A stretch of DNA of 32,498 nucleotides, taken from NCBI GenBank assembly GCA_029008615.1, contig JAQXJI010000026.1, forward strand, positions 1-32,498, in the 5' to 3' direction. Within the stretch, counting starts at the first letter, position 1. Each line of letters starts with the position of its first letter. Under the pieces are notes generated by a model, which was not told where the DNA came from, did no database searches, and saw only the letters and a list, made by a program, of their open reading frames with translations. Below are positions 8,333 through 16,546 of the stretch, piece after piece. The stretch is from Elusimicrobiota bacterium. Its GTDB lineage: Bacteria > Elusimicrobiota > Elusimicrobia > Elusimicrobiales > Elusimicrobiaceae. Both the position numbers and the translations under genes were made by a program.

Positions 8333-9898
8333 ATGGTGAGTAAGCGCCTTTTAAAATTATTTTTGTGCGCGTGTTTGCTTTTGCTGTGTTCTTTTGCGGC
8401 GGACGCGGCCCTGTTTTCCGCGCCGGATAAAGCCTTTACGATAGATCTTCCTTCCGATTGGAAGACGTCTTCAAAAAAAGGCGCGGTGCTCTACGCTAAA
8501 AACGGAAAGGCGACTTTCCAAATAGACGCTTTAACAAAATGCGCGGATTTACCCTGCCTTGAGAGCGCTGTAAAAAAAGATATTTCTTCCGCAAAATCCA
8601 AAAAATTCAAAATACTGGTAAACACCTATACCGGCGAAACTATAAAAAGGACGGAGTTTTCCACCTCCGACCCTTTGCTCTCTTTTAATTTTACCGGCGG
8701 CGGGGCAGATTTTACTTACGGATATTTCCTGGCCGATTCCAAAGCTTATAAAGTGGAAATAAAAGGCCTGCCTTACGTCGAAGCCGATTTGATACTTTCT
8801 TTTATTTCGCCCGCACCTAAGCCGGTGGAGTTTGCCGGCGCGGACACCGCCGCGGAAATGACCGATTTGCAAATGGGCGATATTTCCATTGACGAACAGC
8901 CCTTGGTGGAGGAAGATGTCACCTCCATTTTAAATGACGCCGATTCATCCTTGGACGAAGCCCCCAAAACTTTAAAAGAAACGCCGAAGCTTCAAGCAAA
9001 GGAAGCTAAAGTAAAAATCAATTTAAAATCCGCAGGTTGGGCCGGAGGGCTGCTTGTAGCGGTAATGGTTTGCGTTTTATTGCTAGTTTGCCTTTTCGCT
9101 TTAAGATTATTCTTCCCGGCGAAACCCGTGAGAGCGCATTCAAATCCGCGTTCGGTTTATCCCGTACGAGGCAAAAGATTTTACGGCTCGCCGGATTTGT
9201 TTTTTAGATTTTATGATAATCAAGGAAACAATTTTATAACGACTTCTCCCCGTTGGGGCGGGATTTTTACGGGCCTTGGGCTAGCCGGGGCTTTGTTCTT
9301 TTTTCTGCTGAAAGTTTTGTTTATTTTCCTGATAACGGGCAATTACGTAAAGCTTCATCCCGTGCTTATAAACACCGCGCTTTCTTTGTGTTCTTTGTTT
9401 TCCGTTTTCGGCCTGCTGATATTCTGCGCGGGCGTTTTGACGACTTTCCTTTTCGCCTCAAAATTCTATTTTTACAGCGACAGAGGCTCTTTGGCTTTCC
9501 GTTGCGTGCGCCAAGGATTTTCTTTGGTTAAAGAGGAATACGCCGTCGCCAACGCCAAAAACGCAATAATCTTCCGTATCAGCCGCGATCGCTTCCGCCT
9601 TACTCGCCGTTGGACACTCTACTCTGGGGAAGATATTATCGCGCTTATTAGGGAAACTTCTCTTGTTAAATCTTTGCTGCGCAAATGCTGCGGGCATTTA
9701 TGCGGATTTTTAAGGACGGAGTATTCCATAAAAGGGCGGGTTGAATCTTCCGGCAGCGTTAAATATGAGAAGAACATCTTTACCAAACTTACCTGCGAAA
9801 TCGACAAGCCCGAAGCAATCGACAGCAAAATACTCATAATCGCCTGCGCCGTCATATCAATGCGCGACAGGGATAAATGGTATCCTTGGGTAAACTGA
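8333..9898 (+). CDS. exported/membrane protein of unknown function
   Basis: 521 aa. Residues 1-26 form a signal peptide ending in ADA. The exported domain (about 27-165) starts FSAPDKAFTIDLPSDWKT, a pattern seen in many extracytoplasmic PsbP/Mog1-like or DUF1795-like domains, but I would not name the family. An acidic linker (about 170-225) leads to a transmembrane segment near 235-258 (GGLLVAVMVCVLLLVCLFAL). Two more hydrophobic helices lie near 307-333 and 343-372, followed by a basic domain with WTLYSGEDIIALI and several Cys. The stop is 16 bases before the dacB start, so the two probably share an operon and an envelope role. I do not recognise a homologue. Confidence 0.8.
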   Translation: MVSKRLLKLFLCACLLLLCSFAADAALFSAPDKAFTIDLPSDWKTSSKKGAVLYAKNGKATFQIDALTKCADLPCLESAVKKDISSAKSKKFKILVNTYTGETIKRTEFSTSDPLLSFNFTGGGADFTYGYFLADSKAYKVEIKGLPYVEADLILSFISPAPKPVEFAGADTAAEMTDLQMGDISIDEQPLVEEDVTSILNDADSSLDEAPKTLKETPKLQAKEAKVKINLKSAGWAGGLLVAVMVCVLLLVCLFALRLFFPAKPVRAHSNPRSVYPVRGKRFYGSPDLFFRFYDNQGNNFITTSPRWGGIFTGLGLAGALFFFLLKVLFIFLITGNYVKLHPVLINTALSLCSLFSVFGLLIFCAGVLTTFLFASKFYFYSDRGSLAFRCVRQGFSLVKEEYAVANAKNAIIFRISRDRFRLTRRWTLYSGEDIIALIRETSLVKSLLRKCCGHLCGFLRTEYSIKGRVESSGSVKYEKNIFTKLTCEIDKPEAIDSKILIIACAVISMRDRDKWYPWVN

Positions 9899-9914
9899 AT
9901 TTTGCGGAGGTGTT

Positions 9915-11399
9915 ATGAAAACCGCCTTTCTGCTGTTAAGCCTTCTTTTTGCGCCGTTATGCCTTTTTGCCGCAACATTTTCGGAAATATCTTCCGTTTT
10001 TGACGGAAGCGAAACTTTAAAAAATGCCCAGTTTTCCGCCTATGCCAAGTATGTCGGCGGGGAGGAAATCGTCAGCATAAATCCGTCTTTGCGCCTTGCT
10101 CCGGCAAGCGTGCTTAAACTCTTTACCACCGCCGCGGCTTTTGATTTGCTCGGGCCGGATTTTACATTTGAAACCAAAATTTATTACAGCGGGGAAATCA
10201 AAGGTAAGAAACTTACCGGCGACGTCTATATTAAAGGCTCTGGCGATCCAACACTCGGCTCTCCGCGTTTGGCGTCCGTACCGGATTTGCCGGTCTTGGC
10301 CGAAAACTGGGCCAATCAATTTAAGGAAGCCGGTATAAATAAAATACAGGGCAATATTTATGTTGATAACTCCGTTTTCAGCGGGGTTTTGCTGCCTTGG
10401 CGCACCAGTTATCAAAATATCGGCAACTATTACGCTGCCCCGAGTGACGGCCTCAGTGTGCGCGATAATTCTTATGAAATTTACTTCGCCCCAGTTTCCG
10501 AAGACGGCGCAAAAGCCGAAATTTTAAGAACCGAGCCGGAAATGTCTAATTTAAGTCTGCAAAGTTATGTAAAGGGCAGTTCGGCGATTAAGGGGGAAAA
10601 CACCTTCGTCAATTTTGTTCCCGCCAGCGCAGAAGTGCAGATATTCGGCTCCATTCCTTTAACTTCAAATCCCGTAAAAATATCTGCCGCAATGCCCAGC
10701 CCGGCGGCTTTTATGGCGGATTATTTTAAACGCGCTTTGGAAGAGCACGGAGTGCAGGTCAAGGGTGCGGCTCTTTTAAAATCCCCGGAAACTTACGACG
10801 ACAAAACTTTGCTTTTCAGTTATTTTTCGCCTTCTTTGAAAGAAATAGTGGAATACACCAATAAGCGCAGTTTTAACCTTTACGCGGATACCGTTTTAAG
10901 GAGTTTAAGCGCTTATGGCGGCGGTTCGGGAAGCGCGGGGGAGGGCGTAAAAAAAGTAAAAGAATTTCTTGAAAGTATGGAAATAGATTCTTCCAACTTT
11001 GACGTGTTTGACGGAAGCGGCCTTTCCAGGGACGATATAATCGATTGCAAAATGACTGTCGATATGTTGGAAAAGATTTTGGAAAAGCCTTACGGCGAAA
11101 CTTTTATGCATACTTTGCCCGTCGCGGGAGATCCTGACGACGGCGGAACAATGTCCAGGCGGCTTAAATACAGCAGTGCGGCTTATGAGGCTTTTGTCAA
11201 AACGGGTTCTTTGGACAGGGTTCGCGCGGTGGCCGGATATACGAAAGATTATGCCGGGCGCAGAATAGTTTTTTGTTCCCTCGTAAATAACTATTACGGC
11301 AAAATGCGCCAAGTGGACGAAATACACGATGCTTTTATCGGGGGGCTTTCCGATATCGGCCTAAATAAGAAACCTGCCGCGCGCCAAGTCAAAAAATAA
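9915..11399 (+). CDS. dacB: D-alanyl-D-alanine carboxypeptidase/endopeptidase (PBP4 family)
   Basis: 494 aa with a signal peptide (residues 1-20). The three active-site motifs of class C penicillin-binding proteins are visible: SVLK (S65 nucleophile, K68), SFN (319-321) and KTG (429-431). The long insertion between the first two motifs (about 90-290, including GDVYIKGSGDPTLG and VDNSVFSG) is typical of PBP4/peptidase family S13. The enzyme trims terminal D-Ala from muropeptides and cuts cross-links in the periplasm. GGAGGT six bases upstream gives a strong ribosome-binding site. It follows the 521-aa membrane protein gene. Confidence 0.95.
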   Translation: MKTAFLLLSLLFAPLCLFAATFSEISSVFDGSETLKNAQFSAYAKYVGGEEIVSINPSLRLAPASVLKLFTTAAAFDLLGPDFTFETKIYYSGEIKGKKLTGDVYIKGSGDPTLGSPRLASVPDLPVLAENWANQFKEAGINKIQGNIYVDNSVFSGVLLPWRTSYQNIGNYYAAPSDGLSVRDNSYEIYFAPVSEDGAKAEILRTEPEMSNLSLQSYVKGSSAIKGENTFVNFVPASAEVQIFGSIPLTSNPVKISAAMPSPAAFMADYFKRALEEHGVQVKGAALLKSPETYDDKTLLFSYFSPSLKEIVEYTNKRSFNLYADTVLRSLSAYGGGSGSAGEGVKKVKEFLESMEIDSSNFDVFDGSGLSRDDIIDCKMTVDMLEKILEKPYGETFMHTLPVAGDPDDGGTMSRRLKYSSAAYEAFVKTGSLDRVRAVAGYTKDYAGRRIVFCSLVNNYYGKMRQVDEIHDAFIGGLSDIGLNKKPAARQVKK

Positions 11400-11402
11400 T
11401 GA

Positions 11403-11408
11403 TATAAT
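11403..11408 (+). promoter_or_regulatory. -10 box for the pyrR leader transcript
   Basis: TATAAT immediately after the dacB stop and 19 bases before the leader-peptide ATG. The matching -35 would lie inside the end of dacB and is not obvious. Confidence 0.45.
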
Positions 11409-11427
11409 AAAATATTGGAGGCGAGCT

Positions 11428-11490
11428 ATGAAACTTAAAATGCTTTGTTACGTATTCCGTATGAAAACGGCCGCCTTTTTATTTATATAA
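11428..11490 (+). CDS. 20-residue leader peptide upstream of pyrR
   Basis: A short frame with a strong GGAGG ribosome-binding site (11417-11421, six bases before ATG) encodes 20 residues starting MKLKML and ending AAFLFI. Its last codons are T-rich (TTT TTA TTT ATA TAA) and the TAA ends one base before the attenuator hairpin. A ribosome close behind RNA polymerase would cover the hairpin. This is the layout of UTP-sensitive attenuation described for enteric pyrBI. Function is inferred from geometry. Confidence 0.6.
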   Translation: MKLKMLCYVFRMKTAAFLFI

Positions 11491-11491
11491 T

Positions 11492-11519
11492 CCGCGCTTT
11501 TTACAGGTGCGGTTTTTTT
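11492..11519 (+). terminator. attenuator-type terminator before pyrR
   Basis: CCGCGCTT pairs with AGGTGCGG (8 bp including two G-T pairs) around the loop TTTAC, followed by seven T. It sits between the leader peptide and the pyrR ribosome-binding site (CAGGAG at 11525), so it can only act on pyrR itself. A competing antiterminator or a PyrR-binding loop could not be identified with confidence. Confidence 0.75.
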
Positions 11520-11538
11520 ATATTCAGGAGATTTAATT

Positions 11539-12081
11539 ATGCAAAAAGATATCGTAAGCGAAGCTTTAATGAGCAGGATTTTGGACAGAATCGCCAATGA
11601 AATCCTTGAAAGATATGAAGATACCAAAGACTTGTGCCTGGTAGGCATAAAAACGCGCGGCGTACATATCGCCAAAAGACTTCAAGACAAAATAGAAAAA
11701 TTTTCCGGCATTAAATTGCCTTTGGGCGAACTTGACATTACCCTCTACCGCGACGACCTTACCACCGTCGCCGCCGATCCTCAAATGAAAGCCGCCAATA
11801 TAGGTTTTGACATCAACGGCAAAAACATAGTTATCGTTGACGACGTCCTTTATACCGGGCGTACGGTGCGCTGCGCGCTTGACGCAATTATGGACTGCGG
11901 CCGCCCGCGCAAAGTTGAACTTATGGTTTTGGTGGACAGAGGCCACAGGGAAATCCCGGTAATGGCCGATTATATCGGCAAAACCGTAGTTACCGCCGAC
12001 GACGATATTATTCACGTCCACATTAAAGAGCACGACGGCGACGACAGAATCGTGCACAATATCGGCGGGCAGAAAAAGTAG
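11539..12081 (+). CDS. pyrR: PyrR: pyrimidine operon regulator / uracil phosphoribosyltransferase
   Basis: 180 aa, standard PyrR length. The PRPP-binding signature VIVDDVLYTGRTVR occupies about residues 98-111, with the upstream VGIKTRG loop (35-41) and LDITLYRDD (65-73) typical of PyrR rather than other type I phosphoribosyltransferases. PyrR binds the leader RNA of pyr genes in a UMP-dependent way and also makes UMP from uracil and PRPP. Here it stands alone: it follows dacB, has its own promoter, leader peptide and attenuator, and a terminator follows. No other pyr gene is in the window. Confidence 0.95.
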   Translation: MQKDIVSEALMSRILDRIANEILERYEDTKDLCLVGIKTRGVHIAKRLQDKIEKFSGIKLPLGELDITLYRDDLTTVAADPQMKAANIGFDINGKNIVIVDDVLYTGRTVRCALDAIMDCGRPRKVELMVLVDRGHREIPVMADYIGKTVVTADDDIIHVHIKEHDGDDRIVHNIGGQKK

Positions 12082-12100
12082 TTTTTTAGTTTTTATGTTC

Positions 12101-12130
12101 AAGGCTGGCGGTTAAACCGTCAGCCTTTTT
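12101..12130 (+). terminator. intrinsic terminator of pyrR
   Basis: AAGGCTG-G-CGGTT / AACCG-T-CAGCCTT, a long stem with one mismatch and a very short loop, followed by a T run. Confidence 0.85.
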
Positions 12131-12140
12131 TGCATAAAGA

Positions 12141-12170
12141 AATCCCCGGTATTTTTGACCGGGGAATTTA
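12141..12170 (-). terminator. terminator of the sulfatase-fold gene
   Basis: AATCCCCGGT / ACCGGGGATT around a short T-rich loop, directly downstream of the minus-strand gene. The T tract on the minus strand is interrupted (TTTCTTT). Confidence 0.65.
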
Positions 12171-12186
12171 GTTTGACAAATGCAAC

Positions 12187-13959
12187 TTATTTCTTTTCTT
12201 CTTCCGTTAATGCCGTATATAGCAGGGAAATCAAAGCTTTGTCTTCTTTCTTTGAAGAGTTAAGCGGCACGAATCTTGTTCCGCTTTCGTTTTTGACGGC
12301 GATATAATTATCCTTGATGTTAAATACGGTTCGGGGAGTGTTTTCAAAAATGCTGCGCCCGAACATACCTCTCGGCGCGGGTATACCGGCAAGGCCCAAT
12401 ATGGTAGGAGCGATATCCTGCTGTGATTTGAATAAATCCCGGCTAACGGCTTCCTTTATCGGCTTTTGGGATATAAATATCATTGGCACCTCGTCAAAAA
12501 CCGAACGGTAATTTTTAAACAGTCCGCCTGTATCCAGATTGGCGAAGAACGGATGATCCGCCGTAACTATCAGCAAAGTTCTGTCCTCAAAGAGCCCGGC
12601 TTCGTCCAAGGCCACCAAAAACAGGCTTAAATCGTAATTGTAATTGCCGAAAGCGCGCGGCATATTGGGGCGTTGATACAGTTTTTGCAAATCCTCGCCG
12701 TCTTCCGGGGTGGTAAGCGGCGGATATTCCTGCCCCAAATAATCATTCCTGCCCGTGGGCACGTGAGTATCCACGGTAAGAATGTCCATAAAAAGTTTAT
12801 CGTCTTTATGCTCTTTAAGATATTTTACGGCATAATCAAAAAGCTGCCTGTCCGTAAGGCCCCACCAAGCCACATAAGGGGCGTATTCAGGTTTGCTTTC
12901 AAAATATTTGGCGCCGTAAATTTCTTCAAATCCGGCCGATTTAAGGATGATATGTTCGTCCATATATTCTTCATTCGCGCCGCGCAGAAAGACGGTTTTA
13001 AAACCCTTATCTTTCAATATTTTTACCAATGACAGCGGATAATCATTGTTAAAACTGAGCTCGGCGTTTGGGTGGCCGGAAAAAATTACGCTCAGCCCGT
13101 ACAGGGTGGAAAGCGTAACCGATTTCAGCGAAGCATAAGGGTAACCCTCTATAAGCATATCAAAAGTGTCGCTGGCTTCGGATGGAACGGCGGGGTTAAA
13201 AGTCTTTATGAATTTATTGGAAAACGCTTCCGTAGTAAGCAGAATAATCCTGTCATACGTGTTCTGATTTACAAATTTTGTGGGCTTAAAAAGATTGTAT
13301 TTATCGGCTTCTTCTTTATCCGAGCCTTCAAGTTCTGCGGTTATTTTATACCTGGGTTTATCGGATATAAGTTCTTTTATGATTCCGGCGACGGTTGTAT
13401 CCATAAGATGTTCCGCAAAGAATACGTCCGCCCCTTTCATAAAGTTAAGCGGGGTAAGGATTGCCAACAGAACCAAAAGCACCGCGCAGAGGGCTATTCT
13501 TTTTGCACTGGCGTGCCGCCCCGGTTTGTGCCACATATTTTTTATAGCCAAAAAAGGGAAAACGTATAAAAAAATTAAATACAAGATAAGGCGTATATCC
13601 GATAGAAATTGATATTGCGCGCCGCCAAGGGTCATCAAATATTTTACGCCGAAGCGTTCTTTAAAATAAACCAGTAACACTATATCGGCCGATATCGTTA
13701 CGTAATATAAGAACATAACCAACGCAAAAATGCAGGCCCTTGTAAAGCCCATAACGTGCAGGAGGCTGATTATCAGCGATATGGTAAGAAATTCGACCGC
13801 GAATTTGTTTAAAGCGCCTATGGTGCAAGCCGTCCAAGTTAAAGCGTCCAGTTGGTAAAGGCCGGTAAAATAGAAAACTATGCCGGGCAGCGTAAGCAAA
13901 GCGAAAAGCCAAAAATCCTGCCTCAGCAAGGAAAGATACTTCTTAACGAACGAAAGCAT
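12187..13959 (-). CDS. sulfatase-fold membrane transferase (LtaS/MdoB-like)
   Basis: About 590 aa from the ATG at 13959. The N-terminal 190 residues carry about five transmembrane segments; the rest is an extracytoplasmic alkaline-phosphatase/sulfatase-fold domain. Visible elements are IILLTTEAFSNKF (metal-binding Glu region), a Ser/Thr-rich stretch VTLSTLYGLSVIFSGHPN where the nucleophile would lie, VDTHVP and VTADHPFF (Asp-His metal ligands). Relatives transfer phosphoglycerol or phosphoethanolamine to envelope glycans or lipids; the substrate here is unknown. An upstream in-frame ATG at 14028 is less likely because a TATAAT (13993-13998) lies between the two and GGGG precedes the inner ATG. 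Confidence 0.85.
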   Translation of the reverse strand: MLSFVKKYLSLLRQDFWLFALLTLPGIVFYFTGLYQLDALTWTACTIGALNKFAVEFLTISLIISLLHVMGFTRACIFALVMFLYYVTISADIVLLVYFKERFGVKYLMTLGGAQYQFLSDIRLILYLIFLYVFPFLAIKNMWHKPGRHASAKRIALCAVLLVLLAILTPLNFMKGADVFFAEHLMDTTVAGIIKELISDKPRYKITAELEGSDKEEADKYNLFKPTKFVNQNTYDRIILLTTEAFSNKFIKTFNPAVPSEASDTFDMLIEGYPYASLKSVTLSTLYGLSVIFSGHPNAELSFNNDYPLSLVKILKDKGFKTVFLRGANEEYMDEHIILKSAGFEEIYGAKYFESKPEYAPYVAWWGLTDRQLFDYAVKYLKEHKDDKLFMDILTVDTHVPTGRNDYLGQEYPPLTTPEDGEDLQKLYQRPNMPRAFGNYNYDLSLFLVALDEAGLFEDRTLLIVTADHPFFANLDTGGLFKNYRSVFDEVPMIFISQKPIKEAVSRDLFKSQQDIAPTILGLAGIPAPRGMFGRSIFENTPRTVFNIKDNYIAVKNESGTRFVPLNSSKKEDKALISLLYTALTEEEKK

Positions 13960-13992
13960 AATTACCCCGCTATATAAAAAAATGATAAAATA

Positions 13993-13998
13993 ATTATA
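13993..13998 (-). promoter_or_regulatory. -10 box of the sulfatase-fold gene
   Basis: TATAAT on the minus strand. A transcript starting from it would begin downstream of the ATG at 14028, which supports the start at 13959. Confidence 0.5.
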
Positions 13999-14051
13999 CA
14001 AAATGTAAATAGGCGTAAGAAGCGGCATAAACGGCCGCCAAGAGGTAAATT

Positions 14052-15797
14052 ATGGAAAATATTGAAACGAAACGTCATTCCTGTTCGCATATTCTCGCCG
14101 CGGCAGTACAGGAACTTTTCCCCGGCACCAAACTGGGAATAGGCCCGGCTATTGAAAACGGTTTTTATTATGATTTTTTGTCTGAACACAAATTCACTCC
14201 CGAAGATTTGAAAACTATTGAAGATAAAATGAAACAAATCGTAAAATCCAAACAGCCTTTTGTGCGCAAAGAAGTCAGCAAGGCCGAAGCCGAAGCTTTG
14301 TTTAAAAGCAAAGGCGAGGATTTTAAGGTGGAGCTTATTTCTGAATTACCCGACGGCGAAATAAGCGTTTATACCAACGGTTCTTTTACGGATTTGTGCC
14401 GCGGCCCTCACGTGGAAAACACCGGCTCGGTAAATAACTTTAAGCTGACGCATACGGCCGGCGCGTATTGGCGCGGCGACGAAAAACGCCCCCAAATGCA
14501 GCGCATATACGGTATAGCTTTTGAAACCAAAGACGAACTTAAAGCCTACGTCAAACAGCAGGAAGAAGCCGCCAAACGCGACCATCGCAAATTGGGCGCG
14601 GAATTGCAGCTTTTCAACATCAATGACGACGTCGGCCCCGGCCTTGTGCTTTGGCTGCCCAAGGGCGGTATGCTCAGGAAAGTGCTTGAAGATTGGATTA
14701 AAGACGAAAATTTAAAACGCGGCTACGGCATTGTAACCACGCCGCATATAGCGCGTTTGCATTTGTGGCAGAAATCCGGCCACGCCAATTTTTACAGCGA
14801 CAGTATGTTCAAACCGATAGAGGTGGACGAACAGAAATACCAGCTTAAACCGATGAACTGCCCTTTCCATATAGCTGTATACAATACCGCTTTGAGAAGT
14901 TACAGAGATTTGCCTTTGCGCCTTTTTGAACTCGGCACGGTTTACCGCTATGAACGCTCCGGCGTAATGCACGGGCTTTTGAGGGTAAGAGGATTTACTC
15001 AGGACGACGGACATATCTTCTGTGCGCCGGAACAAATCGAAAAGGAAGTGCAGGATTGTTTCAACTTTGCTATGCACATTATGAGAACTTTCGGTTTTGA
15101 AAAGTTCAAAGTGGAACTTTCCACCTGGGACGAAAAACACCCGGAAAATTATACCGGCAAATCGGAAGACTGGCACCGCGCCCAAGCCGCTTTGGAAGAC
15201 GTACTGAAACATAACAACATTCCCTATACGGCACACGCCGGCGAAGCCGCTTTTTACGGCCCTAAAATAGATATAAAACTTATTGACGCTATCGGCCGCC
15301 CGTGGCAGCTTTCAACGATACAGTTTGATTTTAACCTGCCTGAACGCTTTGATATAACTTACGTCGCGCCGGAAGGCCGCAAACGCCCGCTTATGGTTCA
15401 CAGGGCGATGCTCGGCTCGGTCGAGAGATTTATCGGTATTTTAATTGAGCATTACGCAGGGGTTTTCCCGTTGTGGCTAGCCCCGGTTCAGGCTAAGGTG
15501 CTTACTTTGACCGATGCCCAAGCGCCTTACGCAAAAGAAGTTTGCGCAAAGCTTACCGCCGCCGGTTTAAGGCCGGAACTTGACGACAGAGGGGAAAAAC
15601 TTGGCGCAAAAATCCGCCAAGCCCACTTGGAGAAAGTTCCCTACACCGTTATAATCGGCGCGAAGGAAGCTGCGGAAAATACGGTAACGGTTCGCTTAAG
15701 AAGCGGCAAGAATATCGAAGGCGTAAAGTTGGAAGATTTTATTGCCAAACTTAAGGAGGAATCCGAAAGCAGAAGCCTTGTCAACTTGTTTAACTAA
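14052..15797 (+). CDS. thrS: threonyl-tRNA synthetase lacking the TGS domain
   Basis: 581 aa. It charges tRNA-Thr with threonine. The protein opens directly with the editing (SAD) domain, whose HSCSH metal motif is at residues 9-13; the N-terminal TGS domain of about 60 residues found in E. coli ThrRS (642 aa) is missing. The catalytic core shows motif 2 (YRYERSGVMHGLLRVRGFTQDD), the GPKID block and motif 3 (HRAMLGSVERFIGIL); the anticodon-binding domain starts about residue 475 (WLAPVQAKVLTL). The AGAGGT ribosome-binding site fixes the start and no in-frame extension with a TGS domain exists upstream. Confidence 0.96.
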   Translation: MENIETKRHSCSHILAAAVQELFPGTKLGIGPAIENGFYYDFLSEHKFTPEDLKTIEDKMKQIVKSKQPFVRKEVSKAEAEALFKSKGEDFKVELISELPDGEISVYTNGSFTDLCRGPHVENTGSVNNFKLTHTAGAYWRGDEKRPQMQRIYGIAFETKDELKAYVKQQEEAAKRDHRKLGAELQLFNINDDVGPGLVLWLPKGGMLRKVLEDWIKDENLKRGYGIVTTPHIARLHLWQKSGHANFYSDSMFKPIEVDEQKYQLKPMNCPFHIAVYNTALRSYRDLPLRLFELGTVYRYERSGVMHGLLRVRGFTQDDGHIFCAPEQIEKEVQDCFNFAMHIMRTFGFEKFKVELSTWDEKHPENYTGKSEDWHRAQAALEDVLKHNNIPYTAHAGEAAFYGPKIDIKLIDAIGRPWQLSTIQFDFNLPERFDITYVAPEGRKRPLMVHRAMLGSVERFIGILIEHYAGVFPLWLAPVQAKVLTLTDAQAPYAKEVCAKLTAAGLRPELDDRGEKLGAKIRQAHLEKVPYTVIIGAKEAAENTVTVRLRSGKNIEGVKLEDFIAKLKEESESRSLVNLFN

Positions 15798-15816
15798 GCT
15801 TCTTTTTAAAGTTTTA

Positions 15817-15853
15817 AGGCCGCTGATTTTGTTAATCGGCGGCCTGTTTTTTA
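15817..15853 (+). terminator. intrinsic terminator of thrS
   Basis: AGGCCGC-T-GATT / AATC-G-GCGGCCT around a short TTGTT loop, followed by G and a T run. Confidence 0.85.
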
Positions 15854-15877
15854 TTCCGTTTTTTCGTCTGTTCGGGC

Positions 15878-15906
15878 TTGATTTATAAGGTTAATTGTTT
15901 TAAAAT
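15878..15906 (+). promoter_or_regulatory. promoter of the secreted thioredoxin-like gene
   Basis: TTGATT (15878-15883), 17-bp spacer, TAAAAT (15901-15906). Good spacing and four to five matches per box. Confidence 0.5.
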
Positions 15907-15940
15907 TAAGGTATAGCCCTGTTTGCGGGCGGGAGGTTTT

Positions 15941-16453
15941 ATGAAAAAGATTTCAAAATTGTTTGCATTTTTAATATGTTTGTCTGCATCTTGTGGAGTT
16001 TTTGCCGCACAGAGTTTCTCCGAGGTTAAAAACGGCAGTGTTTCCGAAACGGTCGCGGCTGCCCTCAGTGCGGCCAAAGCTTCGGCTGCCTCAGTTCCTT
16101 CTTCTCAGTATACTGTCTCTTCTTCATTAATAAAAGATATTACCGACGCCGATTTTAATAAGGAAGTCTTAAATTACAAAGGGGTGGTTTTGGTAGATTT
16201 TTGGCAAATTGGGTGTAACCCTTGCAAAAATATGCTTGCTTTAATTGAAAAGGTCGCCAAAGACTATAAAGGCAAAGTAAAATTCGTTAAGATGCGTGAG
16301 GATGTTTCCCAAGAAACTATTGACAGATATGAAATCCCTTCATCATATCCTTTTGTAGTTTTCTTTAAAAACGGAAAAGTAGAAGGCCATATAAGAGATT
16401 TTAAACCCTCATATGAAAGCAATATCCGCAATGCCCTTCAGAGCTTATTATAA
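15941..16453 (+). CDS. secreted thioredoxin-fold protein with CNPC active site
   Basis: 170 aa from the ATG at 15941, which has GGGAGGT directly upstream; a TTG further 5' is not needed. Residues 1-23 are a signal peptide ending in VFA. A Ser/Ala-rich linker follows, then a thioredoxin domain (about 65-170): VVLVDFWQIGCNPCKNM carries the redox pair C92 and C95, and YPFVVFFKNGKVEG is the cis-Pro/strand region. The usual WCGPC is replaced by GCNPC, so the Trp and the Gly are changed, which should alter redox potential (inference). It probably acts on periplasmic protein thiols. It has its own promoter. Confidence 0.88.
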   Translation: MKKISKLFAFLICLSASCGVFAAQSFSEVKNGSVSETVAAALSAAKASAASVPSSQYTVSSSLIKDITDADFNKEVLNYKGVVLVDFWQIGCNPCKNMLALIEKVAKDYKGKVKFVKMREDVSQETIDRYEIPSSYPFVVFFKNGKVEGHIRDFKPSYESNIRNALQSLL

Positions 16454-16480
16454 AAGGCTTCTTTCCAAATATATATTTTA

Positions 16481-16505
16481 AGGACCTAGGCCCAAAATAG
16501 GTCCT
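16481..16505 (+). other. perfect hairpin after the thioredoxin-like gene
   Basis: AGGACCTA / TAGGTCCT, 8 bp, 9-nt loop. No T run follows, so it may protect an mRNA 3' end or form a weak terminator. Confidence 0.45.
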
Positions 16506-16546
16506 ATTGCCCTTGTGTAAGCGTTAATTATCTTCTAATATTTTAT

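Noticed and set aside
11566-12102. 178-codon frame antisense to pyrR
   Set aside because: It is the mirror of a codon-biased gene with clear PyrR motifs; no start signal and no recognisable protein.
13072-13569. 165-codon plus-strand frame inside the sulfatase-fold gene
   Set aside because: Shadow frame opposite a well-supported gene; rich in Lys/Arg/Phe with no domain.
13960-14028. Upstream ATG at 14028 extending the sulfatase-fold protein by 23 residues
   Set aside because: A TATAAT on the same strand lies between the two starts, and the inner ATG at 13959 has GGGG upstream and gives a normal membrane-protein start.
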